From Bacillus sp. BP-3 (GTDB lineage Bacteria; Bacillota; Bacilli; Bacillales; Bacillaceae_G): DNA of 64,000 nt. A program made the position numbers and the translations under genes. The notes beneath the pieces were generated by a model. That model ran no database searches. It saw only the letters and a list, made by a program, of their open reading frames with translations, and was not told where the DNA came from. This document shows positions 17,159-27,014 of this stretch, in pieces. Numbering within the stretch: position 1 is the stretch's first letter; every line of letters begins with the position of its first letter. The stretch lies in contig NZ_JAQOTJ010000008.1 of assembly GCF_028401955.1 (NCBI RefSeq), forward strand, positions 62,001-126,000. The letters are read 5' to 3'.

Positions 17159-18145
17159 ATGAGCGGCGATAAATTAAGCCAAGATCAAATTGATGAATTG
17201 TTAAGAGCGATGAATGAAGGGGCAGAAATGCCTGATTTTGCACAAGAAGCGGAGAAGAAAGAGAAGTTTCAAGAGTATGATTTTAATAGACCGGAGAAGT
17301 TCGGAGTAGAGCATTTACGAAGTTTACAAACGATTGCGGTAAACTTTGGAAAGCAGACGTCTCAGTCGCTTGCGGCGCGAATGCGTCTTCCGGTTGATTT
17401 AGAACCACCAACAGTTGAGCAAGTTCCATTTACAACTGAGTATGTGGAGAAGATGCCAAAAGATTATTATTTATATTGCGTAATTGATTTAGGTTTGCCG
17501 AATCTTGGTGAAATTGTCGTTGAAATGGATTTAGCGTTTATTATCTATATTCATGAATGTTGGCTTGGTGGCGATTCGAAGCGTGATTTTACACTTCGCA
17601 GGCCGCTGACTTCATTTGAGTTTTTAACGCTTGATAATCTATTTACTGTTATTTGTGATAATTTGAAGAGGGCGTTTGAGGGAGTAAGTGAGATACAGCC
17701 GCATCTTGTGGCAACAGAAACAGATCCGAATGCTCTTAAAATTACAACTGCAAGTGATATTATTTCACTCTTAAATGTAAATATGAAGACGGAGTATTGG
17801 AATACAACAGTGCGGTTAGGAATTCCGTTTTTATCAGTCGAAGAAATTATGGATAAGTTAACGTCAGAAAATATTGTTGAACATTCTTCTGATAAACGAA
17901 AAACATATTTTACAGAAGTCGAGGCAGAAATACAAAAAGTACGTAAGCCAGTACACATAGCGATTGGCGAGCATAAGATTTCAATTGGTAGTTTGAAACA
18001 GCTTGAAGAAGGAGATATTATCCCGCTGCAAACAAAGGTAACAAATCAACTGCGTGGATATGTTGATGGTAAACATAAGTTTAACTGTTTTATCGGAAAA
18101 GATGGTACGCGAAAAGCATTTTTATTTAAAAACTTTGCAGAGTAA
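17159..18145 (+). CDS. fliM: Flagellar motor switch protein FliM
   Basis: A 328-residue protein. It opens with SGDKLSQDQIDELLRAM, the N-terminal segment that binds phosphorylated CheY. A CheC-like middle domain follows, then a C-terminal SPOA domain at about residues 255-325 with 'ISIGSLKQLEEGDIIPLQ'. FliM forms the wall of the C ring and sets rotation direction. It has an AAAGGGG ribosome site and lies between two SPOA genes. Confidence 0.93.
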   Translation: MSGDKLSQDQIDELLRAMNEGAEMPDFAQEAEKKEKFQEYDFNRPEKFGVEHLRSLQTIAVNFGKQTSQSLAARMRLPVDLEPPTVEQVPFTTEYVEKMPKDYYLYCVIDLGLPNLGEIVVEMDLAFIIYIHECWLGGDSKRDFTLRRPLTSFEFLTLDNLFTVICDNLKRAFEGVSEIQPHLVATETDPNALKITTASDIISLLNVNMKTEYWNTTVRLGIPFLSVEEIMDKLTSENIVEHSSDKRKTYFTEVEAEIQKVRKPVHIAIGEHKISIGSLKQLEEGDIIPLQTKVTNQLRGYVDGKHKFNCFIGKDGTRKAFLFKNFAE

Positions 18146-18162
18146 GAGAGGAGGATAAGGAT

Positions 18163-18522
18163 ATGAAGTATGAGGTATCATCTGTTGCGCTAGTAAATTT
18201 AGAAGAGTGTACAAAAGATGAAAACCAGCTACCCAAAGCGCACATTGAAACCGTTTCAGATATTTCTGTTGAACTTGGTGTACGACTTGGAAGAACAAGA
18301 TTGACACTTGGTGACGTGAAAAATCTGAGGGTTGGCGATATTTTGGAAGTGGAGAAAAATTTAGGGCATAAAGTAGATGTCTATTTAAGTAGTGAAAAAG
18401 TAGGAATTGGCGAAGCGATTGTAATGGATGAAAATTTCGGCATTATTATTTCTGAAATTCAAGCAGATAAGAAAAAAGTCGTATTAGCTGCCATGAAGCA
18501 AGAGTTAAATGAGAATGAATAG
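18163..18522 (+). CDS. fliN: Flagellar motor switch protein FliN
   Basis: A 119-residue protein whose SPOA domain covers about residues 28-110: ISVELGVRLGRTRLTLGDV, LRVGDILEV, and the GIGEAIVMDENFGIIISEI ending. No CheC phosphatase domain is present, so it is a plain FliN rather than the larger FliY of B. subtilis. It follows fliM by 17 bases with AGAGGAGG as ribosome site. Confidence 0.9.
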   Translation: MKYEVSSVALVNLEECTKDENQLPKAHIETVSDISVELGVRLGRTRLTLGDVKNLRVGDILEVEKNLGHKVDVYLSSEKVGIGEAIVMDENFGIIISEIQADKKKVVLAAMKQELNENE

Positions 18523-18534
18523 GGGAGGTGTCAT

Positions 18535-18858
18535 ATGAGCTATATGACGACCTTGTTGCAAGTTTTATTATTATTTGGTGCTCTCGGCTACGGTGCATAC
18601 TATATGATCAAAAAGACGAGAAAGCATCAGTTTTTTAAGCAAGGAGAAAATGGTTTCATTCAAGTGAAAGACGGCATGTACGTGAATCATCAAACGAGTG
18701 CCTTCTTATTTGAAGTAGACGGAAAGCAAGTGTTTACGATTGTAAGTAATAACGGCAGTCATTCGATCCAACTGTCAGGAAATCAGTTTCATAAGGTACT
18801 AGAAGATGCGATGAAAGAGGAACAAATTCAGCAGAAAAAAGTAGAGGATGTATTATGA
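18535..18858 (+). CDS. Membrane-anchored protein in the FliO position
   Basis: A 107-residue protein with one N-terminal membrane segment (about residues 5-23) and a soluble tail. It sits between fliN and fliP, the place of fliO, which helps FliP rings assemble. FliO is hard to recognise by sequence, so the call rests on topology, size and position. It overlaps fliP by four bases. Confidence 0.65.
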   Translation: MSYMTTLLQVLLLFGALGYGAYYMIKKTRKHQFFKQGENGFIQVKDGMYVNHQTSAFLFEVDGKQVFTIVSNNGSHSIQLSGNQFHKVLEDAMKEEQIQQKKVEDVL

Positions 18859-19613
18859 AAATAAAAAAAATTATATCTTCTATTAGTATTGTTTTTGCAT
18901 TTTCTATTGTTTTTTGTATTATTTTTGCAAATTCGGCGTATGCAGAACCAAATGGTTTTATTCATTTCGATAATGGAAAAGAGTTTACGAATAATTCAAG
19001 TGTACAGCTGTTCTTACTTGTAACGCTTTTATCATTATCTTCTTCCATTGTGCTGCTGTTTACGCACTTCACATATTTTATGATTGTTCTTGGAATTACT
19101 CGTCAAGGGCTGGGCGTTATGAATTTACCGCCAAACCAAGTGCTTGTTGGTTTAGCACTATTTTTATCATTATTTACGATGCAGCCTGTTCTTGGACAGT
19201 TGAAGAGTGATGTATGGGATCCGATGACGAAAGATAAAATTACAGTAAGTGAAGCAGCAGTGAAGACAGAACCGATTATGAAAACTTATATGGCAAAGCA
19301 TACATATAGCCATGATTTGAAGATGATGTTAAAAGTTCGAAATGAAAAATTGCCAAAAGATATGAAGGATATTTCTTTATTTACTCTTGTTCCGTCTTTT
19401 ACATTAACTCAAATTCAAAAAGGGTTATTAACCGGAATGTTCATTTATTTAGCGTTTGTTTTTATTGATTTAATTATCAGTACATTGCTTATGTATCTCG
19501 GTATGATGATGGTACCACCGATGGTTTTAAGTTTACCATTTAAAATACTCGTTTTTGTATATATAGGTGGATATACGAAAATCGTTGATATTATGTTTAA
19601 AACGGTTTCTTAG
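18855..19613 (+). CDS. fliP: Flagellar export gate protein FliP
   Basis: A 252-residue membrane protein. It has a hydrophobic signal-like N-terminus ending near AYAEP, membrane segments around 50-75 and 80-115, a loop with 'TYSHDLKMMLKVRNEK', and two C-terminal membrane segments with GMMMVPPMVLSLPFK, the FliP signature area. FliP forms the core of the export pore with FliQ and FliR. It overlaps the preceding gene by ATGA. Confidence 0.95.
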   Translation: MKIKKIISSISIVFAFSIVFCIIFANSAYAEPNGFIHFDNGKEFTNNSSVQLFLLVTLLSLSSSIVLLFTHFTYFMIVLGITRQGLGVMNLPPNQVLVGLALFLSLFTMQPVLGQLKSDVWDPMTKDKITVSEAAVKTEPIMKTYMAKHTYSHDLKMMLKVRNEKLPKDMKDISLFTLVPSFTLTQIQKGLLTGMFIYLAFVFIDLIISTLLMYLGMMMVPPMVLSLPFKILVFVYIGGYTKIVDIMFKTVS

Positions 19614-19659
19614 CGACCTTTAGTCGCTATGTATTATATGTGATAGGAGTCATATTTTC

Positions 19660-19932
19660 ATGAATATATCACCAATTACAGAAATTTTTCAAACGTTTTT
19701 TTATAAAGGATTTGAAATTTTACTCCCGGTTGCGGGGATAAGTATGATCGTCGTAATTATTCTGGCGGTATTAATGGCAATGATGCAGATTCAAGAACAG
19801 ACGCTGACGTTTTTACCAAAGATGGCCGCTATTATTTTTACAATCATTATACTTGGACCTTGGATGTTTCAAGAAATTACAACGTTAATTGTAGATTTGT
19901 TTGATAAAATTCCGACGTTACTACGTTCATAA
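19660..19932 (+). CDS. fliQ: Flagellar export gate protein FliQ
   Basis: A 90-residue protein with two membrane helices (about 20-42 and 53-75) and the family pattern 'MMQIQEQTLTFLPKM'. The order fliP-fliQ-fliR is standard. A ribosome site (ATAGGAG) precedes the ATG. Confidence 0.95.
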   Translation: MNISPITEIFQTFFYKGFEILLPVAGISMIVVIILAVLMAMMQIQEQTLTFLPKMAAIIFTIIILGPWMFQEITTLIVDLFDKIPTLLRS

Positions 19933-19951
19933 TGAAGAAGGGTGACGGAAG

Positions 19952-20713
19952 ATGAATATGGATTTATGGGTTGCAACATTTTTTGCATTTTGTCGTATTG
20001 CTTCATTTTTGTATTTTTTGCCGTTTTTTTCAGGACGATCCATGCCGGCAATGGCGAAAATTACATTTGCACTTGGATTATCGGTGACAGTAGCTGATAA
20101 AGTGAATATTTCTCATGTTCAGACGATATGGGATATCGTTGGTTACGCGGGAACGCAAATTGTAATTGGGTTAACGCTTTCGAAAATTGTAGAGCTTTTA
20201 TGGAACATTCCAAGGATGGCAGGAAATATTTTAGATTTTGATATTGGGTTATCACAGGCGAGTCTATTTGATGTAAATGTTGGCTCGCAATCGACATTGA
20301 TTTCAACGATGTTTGATATTTTCTTTATGATTATTTTCGTTGCGCTTGGCGGAATTAATTATTTTGTGGCGACAATTTTGAAGTCGTTTCAATATACAGA
20401 AGCAATTTCACAGCTATTGACGAAAAGTTTTTTAGATAGTTTACTAGCAACGCTATTATTTACGCTCACGTCTGCAGTGGAAATTGCACTCCCGCTTATG
20501 GGTAGCTTATTTATTATAAATTTCGTATTAATTTTAATCGCAAAAAATGCACCACAGCTTAATATTTTTGCAAATGCATATGTATTAAAAATTACGTGCG
20601 GTATTTTATTTATTGCGATGAGTATACCAATGTTTGCGTATGTATTTAAAAACTTAACAAACGTATTACTTGATGAATATACGAAACTATTTAATTTTTT
20701 CTTAACGAAATAG
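19952..20713 (+). CDS. fliR: Flagellar export gate protein FliR
   Basis: A 253-residue membrane protein with about six hydrophobic segments. The N-terminal FARIASFLYFLPFFS-like stretch (here FCRIASFLYFLPFFS) and 'ALPLMGSLFIINFVLILIAK' are typical of FliR. It joins FliP and FliQ in the export pore. flhB begins ten bases downstream. Confidence 0.94.
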   Translation: MNMDLWVATFFAFCRIASFLYFLPFFSGRSMPAMAKITFALGLSVTVADKVNISHVQTIWDIVGYAGTQIVIGLTLSKIVELLWNIPRMAGNILDFDIGLSQASLFDVNVGSQSTLISTMFDIFFMIIFVALGGINYFVATILKSFQYTEAISQLLTKSFLDSLLATLLFTLTSAVEIALPLMGSLFIINFVLILIAKNAPQLNIFANAYVLKITCGILFIAMSIPMFAYVFKNLTNVLLDEYTKLFNFFLTK

Positions 20714-20723
20714 AGGGACGGTT

Positions 20724-21770
20724 ATGGCAAAAGACAATAAAACAGAAAAAGCCACCCCGCAGAAGATTAAAAAAGCACGTGAAGAAGGGAACATTGCAAG
20801 GAGTAAAGATTTAAATAATTTGTTTTCTGTGCTTGTTTTAGCAACAGTTATTTACTTTTTCGGTGATCGTCTCGGATATGATATCGCGAATTCGGTTACA
20901 GTACTATTTGATCAAATTGGAAAGAAGACTGATACAACGGAGTACTTTTATTTAATGGGGATGCTTCTATTAAAAATATCTGTACCTATTCTTGTGCTCG
21001 TTTATGCGTTTCATATCTTGAATTATATGGTGCAAGTACGTTTTTTATTTTCAGCAAAAATTATTAATCCGAAAGTATCGCGTATTAATCCGAAAAACTA
21101 TTTTACGAGATTATTTAGTAGAAGAAGTGTCGTTGATATTTTGAAGTCACTATTTTATATGCTTCTTCTTGGCTATGTGGCGTATGTTATTTTTAAACGG
21201 AATTTAGAGAAACTTGTGAGCATGATTGGATTTAATTGGAGTGCGTCACTCGTTGAAATTATAGGACAAGTTAAATCAGTATTTTTAACGATTTTAGTTA
21301 TCCTTGCTGTTGTTTCTATTATTGATTTTATTTATCAAAAGTGGGAGCATTCACAAGATTTGAAAATGAAAAAAGAAGAAGTAAAACAAGAGCATAAAGA
21401 TAACGAAGGGGACCCTGAAGTAAAAGGAAAGCGAAAAAGTTTCATGCATGCCATATTACAGGGAGCGATTGCAAAAAAGATGGACGGTGCCACCTTTATT
21501 GTGAATAACCCGACCCATATTTCTGTAGCACTTCGTTATGATAAGCTAGTCGATGCAGCGCCGATTGTTGTAGCAAAAGGTGAAGATGAGCTAGCGCTCT
21601 ATATGCGAACGCTCGCACGTGAACAAGATATACCGATGGTAGAAAATCGACCATTGGCGCGTTCCATATATTATCAAGTTGAGGAAGATGAAGCGATTCC
21701 GGAAGATTTATATGTTGCTGTTATTGAAGTTATGCGCTATTTAATTCAAACGAAACAAATTGAAGTATAG
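20724..21770 (+). CDS. flhB: Flagellar export switch protein FlhB
   Basis: A 348-residue protein. It opens with DNKTEKATPQKIKKAREEG (the family signature), has four membrane helices, and carries a cytoplasmic domain with the autocleavage motif NPTH at about residues 262-265. Self-cleavage there, together with FliK, changes export specificity from hook to filament proteins. It is tightly placed between fliR and flhA. Confidence 0.96.
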   Translation: MAKDNKTEKATPQKIKKAREEGNIARSKDLNNLFSVLVLATVIYFFGDRLGYDIANSVTVLFDQIGKKTDTTEYFYLMGMLLLKISVPILVLVYAFHILNYMVQVRFLFSAKIINPKVSRINPKNYFTRLFSRRSVVDILKSLFYMLLLGYVAYVIFKRNLEKLVSMIGFNWSASLVEIIGQVKSVFLTILVILAVVSIIDFIYQKWEHSQDLKMKKEEVKQEHKDNEGDPEVKGKRKSFMHAILQGAIAKKMDGATFIVNNPTHISVALRYDKLVDAAPIVVAKGEDELALYMRTLAREQDIPMVENRPLARSIYYQVEEDEAIPEDLYVAVIEVMRYLIQTKQIEV

Positions 21771-21793
21771 GGCGCGTTTGGAGGAGATTCTGT

Positions 21794-23860
21794 TTGTTTA
21801 AGATAGATTCTGCAAGAACTTATTTTTCTATCTTTTTAGCAGTGTCATTTATTGTGGCACTTTTAATTCCATTGCCAACATTTATATTAGATGTCGTTAT
21901 TGTCTTTTTACTTGGTATGGCAGTGCTTGTGTATATGAGAGCAACGAGTATTAAAGAGTGGGATGAGTTAAAGTCATTCCCAACATTACTATTATTAATT
22001 GGGATTTTCCGCGTTTCGATTAACGTTTCGACAACAAGGGCCATTTTAACGGATGGAAATGCTGGTCATGTTATTGAAGAGTTTGGTCAGTTTGTTATTG
22101 GCGGAAATTTATTAATTGGTATTGTTATTTTTATAGTACTTATTATATTCCAGTTTATTGTCGCAAATGGTGCGTCTCGTACTGCAGAAGTTGCGGCACG
22201 TTTTACACTGGATTCTTTGCCGGGTAAACAAATGTCAATTGATGCGGATTTAAATCAGCGCATTATTACAGATACAGATGCAAAAGAAAAACGTAAGAAA
22301 TTGAATATGGAAACAGAGTTTTACGGTGCAATGGATGGTGCCGGAAAATTTGTAAAAGGTGATGTTGTTTTTAGTATCGTCATTTTATTCGTTAATATTG
22401 TTTTTGGATTAATTGTTGGGATGATGCAGCAAGGGATGGGATTCCAAGAAGCTGCCTATCATTACACAAAATTAACAATCGGCGATGGAATTGTGAACCA
22501 AATTGGTTCGCTATTATTGGCTATTTCGACAGGGATTATTGTTACACGAGTATTTGATGGATCATCTGATACCGTAAATGAAGGTATTTATAAAGAGTTA
22601 ATGGCACATGACGTTGTTGTTTATGCGCTTGGTGGATTATTTATTGCGATGGGTATCTTTTCACCGCTGCCACTTATACCATTTCTAATTGTTGGTGGGG
22701 GCATTATCTTCTTAGGATACACCAATAAGCAGCGCTTAAAGAAAGAAAAGGATCAAGAGCTGCAAAAAGAATTAGAAATGATTCAAAATGATGAAGATCA
22801 AATTAAAAAAGTGGAAGATTCATTTGGTGTCTTTACGGATAAATATCCAATCATTGTTGAACTAGGTCTTGATTTAGCCGCGCTCGTGAAACAAAAAATT
22901 AATGGGGAAACGGCTCGAGATAAAGTTGTATTAATGCGTAAATCGATTATTACAGATTTGGGGATTAACGTTCCTGGTATTAACTTTAAAGATAATACTA
23001 GTTTTAGACCGCGCGGACGTTATGTGATTCGGATTAAAGGTGCAAAGGTAGCAGAAGGTGTTCTAAAATCGGGTTATTTATTAGCATTGAAAACACCAAA
23101 CGTTATGGCAGATTTAGATGCTGAGCCCGCAAAAGACCCAATTTTTGGTGAAGATGGCTACTGGATTTTAGAGCATCTCGTACAAGATGCGCAAATGAAA
23201 GGCTATCAAGTATTAGAGCCGCTGAGCATTTTAATTACGCATTTAGATGTAATTATTCGTCGTAATGTACATGAACTACTGCAACGTCAGCATGTGAAAG
23301 ATTTAATCCAATCGTTAGAAAACGATCACGCTGTATTATTAGAAGAAATTAAGAAAAAGGAAATTGATTTATCTCTTATTCAAAATGTCGTGAAACAATT
23401 GTTAAAAGAGGGAATTTCGATTCGGGATTTACCAACGATTATGGAAGGAATTATTGATGGAAAAGAAATATATCAAAATCATGCAGATGGCGTAACGGCT
23501 TTTGTACGTGAATGTATTTCCAAAGTAATTTGTGAGCATGCGAAAAACTATGATGGAAAAGTTTATGCAGCGTTGTTTTCAGATTCGATAGAACTTGATG
23601 CAGATGTTGTAAACAATTCATATCAAGGTTATTTATTAAACTGGGATTTAGAACAAGAAACACATGTCGTTGATCAAATTCAACATATCTTTAAACAGTC
23701 TCGTTTAATGGGAAGAGATCCAGTTTTATTAACACGTCGTAAAGATTTTCGATTCGGTATTGTAAGGTTGCTTGATCGCTATCAACTTGAAGCAAAAGTA
23801 CTGTGCATAAGTGAATTAGCACCTGAAGTTGTTGTAGATCAAATTGCGTATATTGAGTAG
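21794..23860 (+). CDS. flhA: Flagellar export gate protein FlhA
   Basis: A 688-residue protein with eight N-terminal membrane segments and a large cytoplasmic C-terminal ring domain. The conserved FHIPEP-family loop includes 'RTAEVAARFTLDSLPGKQMSID' (about residues 130-150). It starts at TTG 21,794, preceded by GGAGGAG. FlhA is the docking platform for export chaperones and is linked to proton-driven export. Confidence 0.96.
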   Translation: MFKIDSARTYFSIFLAVSFIVALLIPLPTFILDVVIVFLLGMAVLVYMRATSIKEWDELKSFPTLLLLIGIFRVSINVSTTRAILTDGNAGHVIEEFGQFVIGGNLLIGIVIFIVLIIFQFIVANGASRTAEVAARFTLDSLPGKQMSIDADLNQRIITDTDAKEKRKKLNMETEFYGAMDGAGKFVKGDVVFSIVILFVNIVFGLIVGMMQQGMGFQEAAYHYTKLTIGDGIVNQIGSLLLAISTGIIVTRVFDGSSDTVNEGIYKELMAHDVVVYALGGLFIAMGIFSPLPLIPFLIVGGGIIFLGYTNKQRLKKEKDQELQKELEMIQNDEDQIKKVEDSFGVFTDKYPIIVELGLDLAALVKQKINGETARDKVVLMRKSIITDLGINVPGINFKDNTSFRPRGRYVIRIKGAKVAEGVLKSGYLLALKTPNVMADLDAEPAKDPIFGEDGYWILEHLVQDAQMKGYQVLEPLSILITHLDVIIRRNVHELLQRQHVKDLIQSLENDHAVLLEEIKKKEIDLSLIQNVVKQLLKEGISIRDLPTIMEGIIDGKEIYQNHADGVTAFVRECISKVICEHAKNYDGKVYAALFSDSIELDADVVNNSYQGYLLNWDLEQETHVVDQIQHIFKQSRLMGRDPVLLTRRKDFRFGIVRLLDRYQLEAKVLCISELAPEVVVDQIAYIE

Positions 23861-23877
23861 GGCTGAGGTGAACAAAG

Positions 23878-25143
23878 GTGGAAAGTACAGCAAAGAAGGA
23901 AAGTATAAAGCGAATTCAAGCGGAGTCTAAAAGTGAATTGTATCATAAGCTTTTTGAAGAGCACGAAAATGATTATTATTACGTTATTGATGAAATAGTA
24001 AAGCGAAAAAAACCATTCTTTTGGAAAAAACAATATGAAATGATTGTGAAATTCCCTGAAAAAAATGAAGAAATGCAAGAACAATCAGAAATAGTAGAAG
24101 AACAATCAGAAGAGATGGTTCGTGCGCACAAGATACAATCGATTTTACATGATCTTGAGAATAAAACGCATAACATTCCGTATACACCAAAGCCATTTGC
24201 TCAAAGTGAAGAGTGGATCCAAAAGAAACAAAAATTGCTTCAAGTGTTCGATAACGGATTTGTTGTGATGAAAACTGTAGCAAAACAAGAAGAAAAGGTA
24301 GAAGCACCTACGTATACTGCAGATGAAACCTGGCAAAAGAAAGAACAAAGAGCAGCAGTACCGTTTATTATTAAAAAGGTACTTCGTACACTTGAACAAA
24401 ATGAAGTGGAAGGGCATTTCCTAGCAGTATATGAAAAGAAATTGCGAGCGAAGTTTGAGCATACGTCTTTCATAACTGAAGAAGAAGTATTAAAGTTTAT
24501 TCTTGAAGATATGAGAACATATTTTCATACAGAAAATGTGTTTGATAAGGAAGTACAAACGATTGCTTTAATTGGGCCAACAGGTGTTGGGAAGACAACG
24601 ACGCTTGCAAAGATTGCTTGGCAGTTATATGAGCAAAATAAAACGGTTGGATTTATTACAATGGATCATTCTAGGGTTGGAACGGTTCAGCAATTGCAAG
24701 AGAGTGTAAAAATAATTGGAGCAGAAGTTTTGGCGGTACGTGATGCGGACGGACTGTCCCGAGCACTTTCCTATTTTAAACAGGAAGCACCTGTCGATTA
24801 TATTTTAATTGATACAGCAGGAAGAAATTATCGCACAAAAGAATCTGTTCAAAGTATAATTAAAATGATGGAGCAGGCTCAGCCAGATTATATTTGCTTA
24901 ACATTATCAGCTTCAATGAAGAGTAAAGATATGGTTGAGATTATTGCAAATTTCAAAGATATACAAATTAGTGGATTAATATTTACAAAGTTTGATGAAA
25001 CGGCAAGTAGTGGTGAGCTACTAAAAATTCCAGCTGTTTCAACTGCACCAATTGTATTTACAACAGATGGACAAGATGTTACGCAACACTTGCATATCGC
25101 AACAGCTGAACATTTAGTTGAAAAGATGTTGTACATATCATAA
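23878..25143 (+). CDS. flhF: SRP-like GTPase FlhF
   Basis: A 421-residue protein: a variable basic/acidic N-terminal region, then an SRP-type NG GTPase domain. It has GPTGVGKTTT near residue 233, DTAGRN, and TKFDETASSG. FlhF sets where and how many flagella are built. It starts with GTG 23,878 after a TGAGGTG ribosome site. No flhG follows; flgG comes next, as in other B. cereus group clusters. Confidence 0.93.
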   Translation: MESTAKKESIKRIQAESKSELYHKLFEEHENDYYYVIDEIVKRKKPFFWKKQYEMIVKFPEKNEEMQEQSEIVEEQSEEMVRAHKIQSILHDLENKTHNIPYTPKPFAQSEEWIQKKQKLLQVFDNGFVVMKTVAKQEEKVEAPTYTADETWQKKEQRAAVPFIIKKVLRTLEQNEVEGHFLAVYEKKLRAKFEHTSFITEEEVLKFILEDMRTYFHTENVFDKEVQTIALIGPTGVGKTTTLAKIAWQLYEQNKTVGFITMDHSRVGTVQQLQESVKIIGAEVLAVRDADGLSRALSYFKQEAPVDYILIDTAGRNYRTKESVQSIIKMMEQAQPDYICLTLSASMKSKDMVEIIANFKDIQISGLIFTKFDETASSGELLKIPAVSTAPIVFTTDGQDVTQHLHIATAEHLVEKMLYIS

Positions 25144-25189
25144 ATAGAGAGAGAGGGAAGAGTAAGGTTTAAGCCTTATTCAGTACAAT

Positions 25190-25963
25190 ATGAACGGTCT
25201 ATATATTGGTTCTATGGGAATGATGAACTACATGCAGCATTTAAATGTACATGCAAATAATATTGCTAATGCCCCAACTACAGGGTTTAAAGCAGATCAA
25301 ATGACATCAAAAGTGTTTGATACACATGCGACGTACCGCCAAGTAAATAGAAATAGAACTGCAGTTGGAACAGTTGATTATGCGGTTGTACCGGCTGCTA
25401 CTCATGTGAATTTGGCACAAGGGACGATGCAAATTACAAATAGTGATACTGATTTTGCTTTAGAAGATGGAACGAATAATGTGGCTTCTTTCTTTGTTGT
25501 TTCAAAAAATAATGAAACGTTTATGACAAAAGATGGTCATTTTACTGTAAATGCGGATCGCTATTTACAAACAACATCTGGTGCATATGTACTTGATAGT
25601 AATAATGAGCGTATTCGTATTCCTGAGGGGGCAAAACTTGCTGTGAGCAAAGAGGGTACCATTTATGATGAAACGACACAGCAAAATATTGCGCGTCTAC
25701 AAACGAAGTCAGTTGACGGAGACATGAAAGCACGTCTTGTAAAGCATGAAGACAAAAGCTTTACAATAGATGGAACGAACATTGCTGATTTACCAAATGG
25801 GACGTCCGCTGTTCGCAACTACATGTTAGAGAATTCTAATGTAGATATGGCGAAAGAGATGGTTGATGTAATGACGAACCAAAAGATGGTTCAAGCATCG
25901 CAGCGTGTAATGACAACATTTGATAAAGTGTATGATAAAGAATCTAATGAGATATTAAGATAA
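25190..25963 (+). CDS. flgG: Flagellar distal rod/hook-basal body protein FlgG
   Basis: A 257-residue axial protein with the N-terminal motif HANNIANAPTTGFKADQM and the C-terminal 'MLENSNVDMAKEMVDVMTNQKM'. Length and pattern fit FlgG, the distal rod; FlgF is the alternative. It is the last gene of the large flagellar run and is followed by a strong terminator. The ribosome site before ATG 25,190 is weak. Confidence 0.88.
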   Translation: MNGLYIGSMGMMNYMQHLNVHANNIANAPTTGFKADQMTSKVFDTHATYRQVNRNRTAVGTVDYAVVPAATHVNLAQGTMQITNSDTDFALEDGTNNVASFFVVSKNNETFMTKDGHFTVNADRYLQTTSGAYVLDSNNERIRIPEGAKLAVSKEGTIYDETTQQNIARLQTKSVDGDMKARLVKHEDKSFTIDGTNIADLPNGTSAVRNYMLENSNVDMAKEMVDVMTNQKMVQASQRVMTTFDKVYDKESNEILR

Positions 25964-25995
25964 AGAAATACCTGAATAGGGTATTTCTTTTTTTA
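25962..25995 (+). terminator. Terminator closing the flagellar locus
   Basis: AAAGAAATACC pairs with GGTATTTCTTT across a short loop and is followed by seven Ts. Confidence 0.88.
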
Positions 25996-26025
25996 TGTTA
26001 AAATAAAGAAGAGGGAGTGAAGAAA

Positions 26026-26712
26026 ATGAAATTAGACATTGAAAGAGTTGTATTTATTGGCCGTACGTTTGAAGAGTACTGTGATATGTTCCAATTACGT
26101 AATGAGGACATACAAAATAAGAAAATATTAGATTGTCCAGCTGGTGCTTGTTCATTTACAGCAGTTGCAAATGCAAAGGGTGGAGATGTAACAGCTTGTG
26201 ATGTTGTATATCAATTTGATGGGGAAGCATTATATGAAAAAGGATTACAAGATGTAATACATACGATGGAGCATATGAAAAAAGCAAAAGATAATTACAT
26301 ATGGAATTACTTTTCTAGTATAGAAGATTTACAGAAGCACCGATTAGATGCACTTCAAGTTTGCGGAGCAGATATGAAACATAACCCAGAGAAGTATGTG
26401 TATGCTACGTTACCTAACCTGCCTTTTCAAGATGAAGAATTTGATATAGCCTTATCAGCACACTTTTTATTTATGTATGGTGATCGCTTCGATTATGACT
26501 TCCATGTTGAGACGATTAAAGAATTGCTCCGCGTTGTGAAAAAAGAAATTAGAATTTTCCCGTGTATCGATTTAAAGGGTGAACGGTATGAATTTTTAGA
26601 CGAGCTCATAGAAAACTTACGAAACAAAGGATGCGAAGTAGCAGAAGTACAGGTCCCATATGAGTTTCAAAAGAATGGAAATACGATGCTGCAAATTAAG
26701 AAGGGCTATTAG
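26026..26712 (+). CDS. Class I SAM-dependent methyltransferase, substrate unknown
   Basis: A 228-residue protein with the SAM-binding motif LDCPAGACSF near residue 38, an acidic residue after the second strand ('VTACDVVY'), and a later 'DEEFDIALSAHFLF'. GAGGGAGTGA precedes ATG 26,026; the in-frame GTG at 26,017 belongs to the ribosome site. It stands alone between two terminators, so the context gives no substrate. Confidence 0.8.
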   Translation: MKLDIERVVFIGRTFEEYCDMFQLRNEDIQNKKILDCPAGACSFTAVANAKGGDVTACDVVYQFDGEALYEKGLQDVIHTMEHMKKAKDNYIWNYFSSIEDLQKHRLDALQVCGADMKHNPEKYVYATLPNLPFQDEEFDIALSAHFLFMYGDRFDYDFHVETIKELLRVVKKEIRIFPCIDLKGERYEFLDELIENLRNKGCEVAEVQVPYEFQKNGNTMLQIKKGY

Positions 26713-27014
26713 TAAAAAGCGTCTGTTTTGAGTAAATAACAGGATATCAATCTACAGAAATTAAAAAGAAGGTAATTTTCTATTTAGTAGGTGATTATCT
26801 TCTTTTTTTCTTTTAAGTTCATTTTACCGATTAAAAATTCAGAATATTATTGACTCGGTAGAAATCTTTTCTTATATTAGTAGGTATAGTTATAACTACT
26901 AAAGAAGTGAGAGGATGACAGAAGGAGTGTGTTCAGGCATAGAAGTGATTATGGGCTGTGAAAATCTATGATTCAGTTTAAGTTCACCTTATATAAAGAT
27001 AAGGAGGAGTGGGA
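26713..27014 (+). promoter_or_regulatory. Intergenic region with terminator and azlCD promoter
   Basis: This 302-base gap contains a hairpin terminator at 26,764-26,810 (AAGAAGGTAAT with ATTATCTTCTT, then Ts). It also has a good sigma-A promoter: TTGACT at 26,850-26,855 and TATATT at 26,873-26,878, spaced 17 bases. The remaining leader of about 130 bases before azlC is long, but I recognise no T-box or other riboswitch in it. Confidence 0.65.

Noticed and set aside
26879-27014. T-box or other riboswitch in the azlC leader
   Set aside because: The leader is long enough, but I see no T-box consensus (TGGNACCGCG type), no terminator/antiterminator pair and no known aptamer core.
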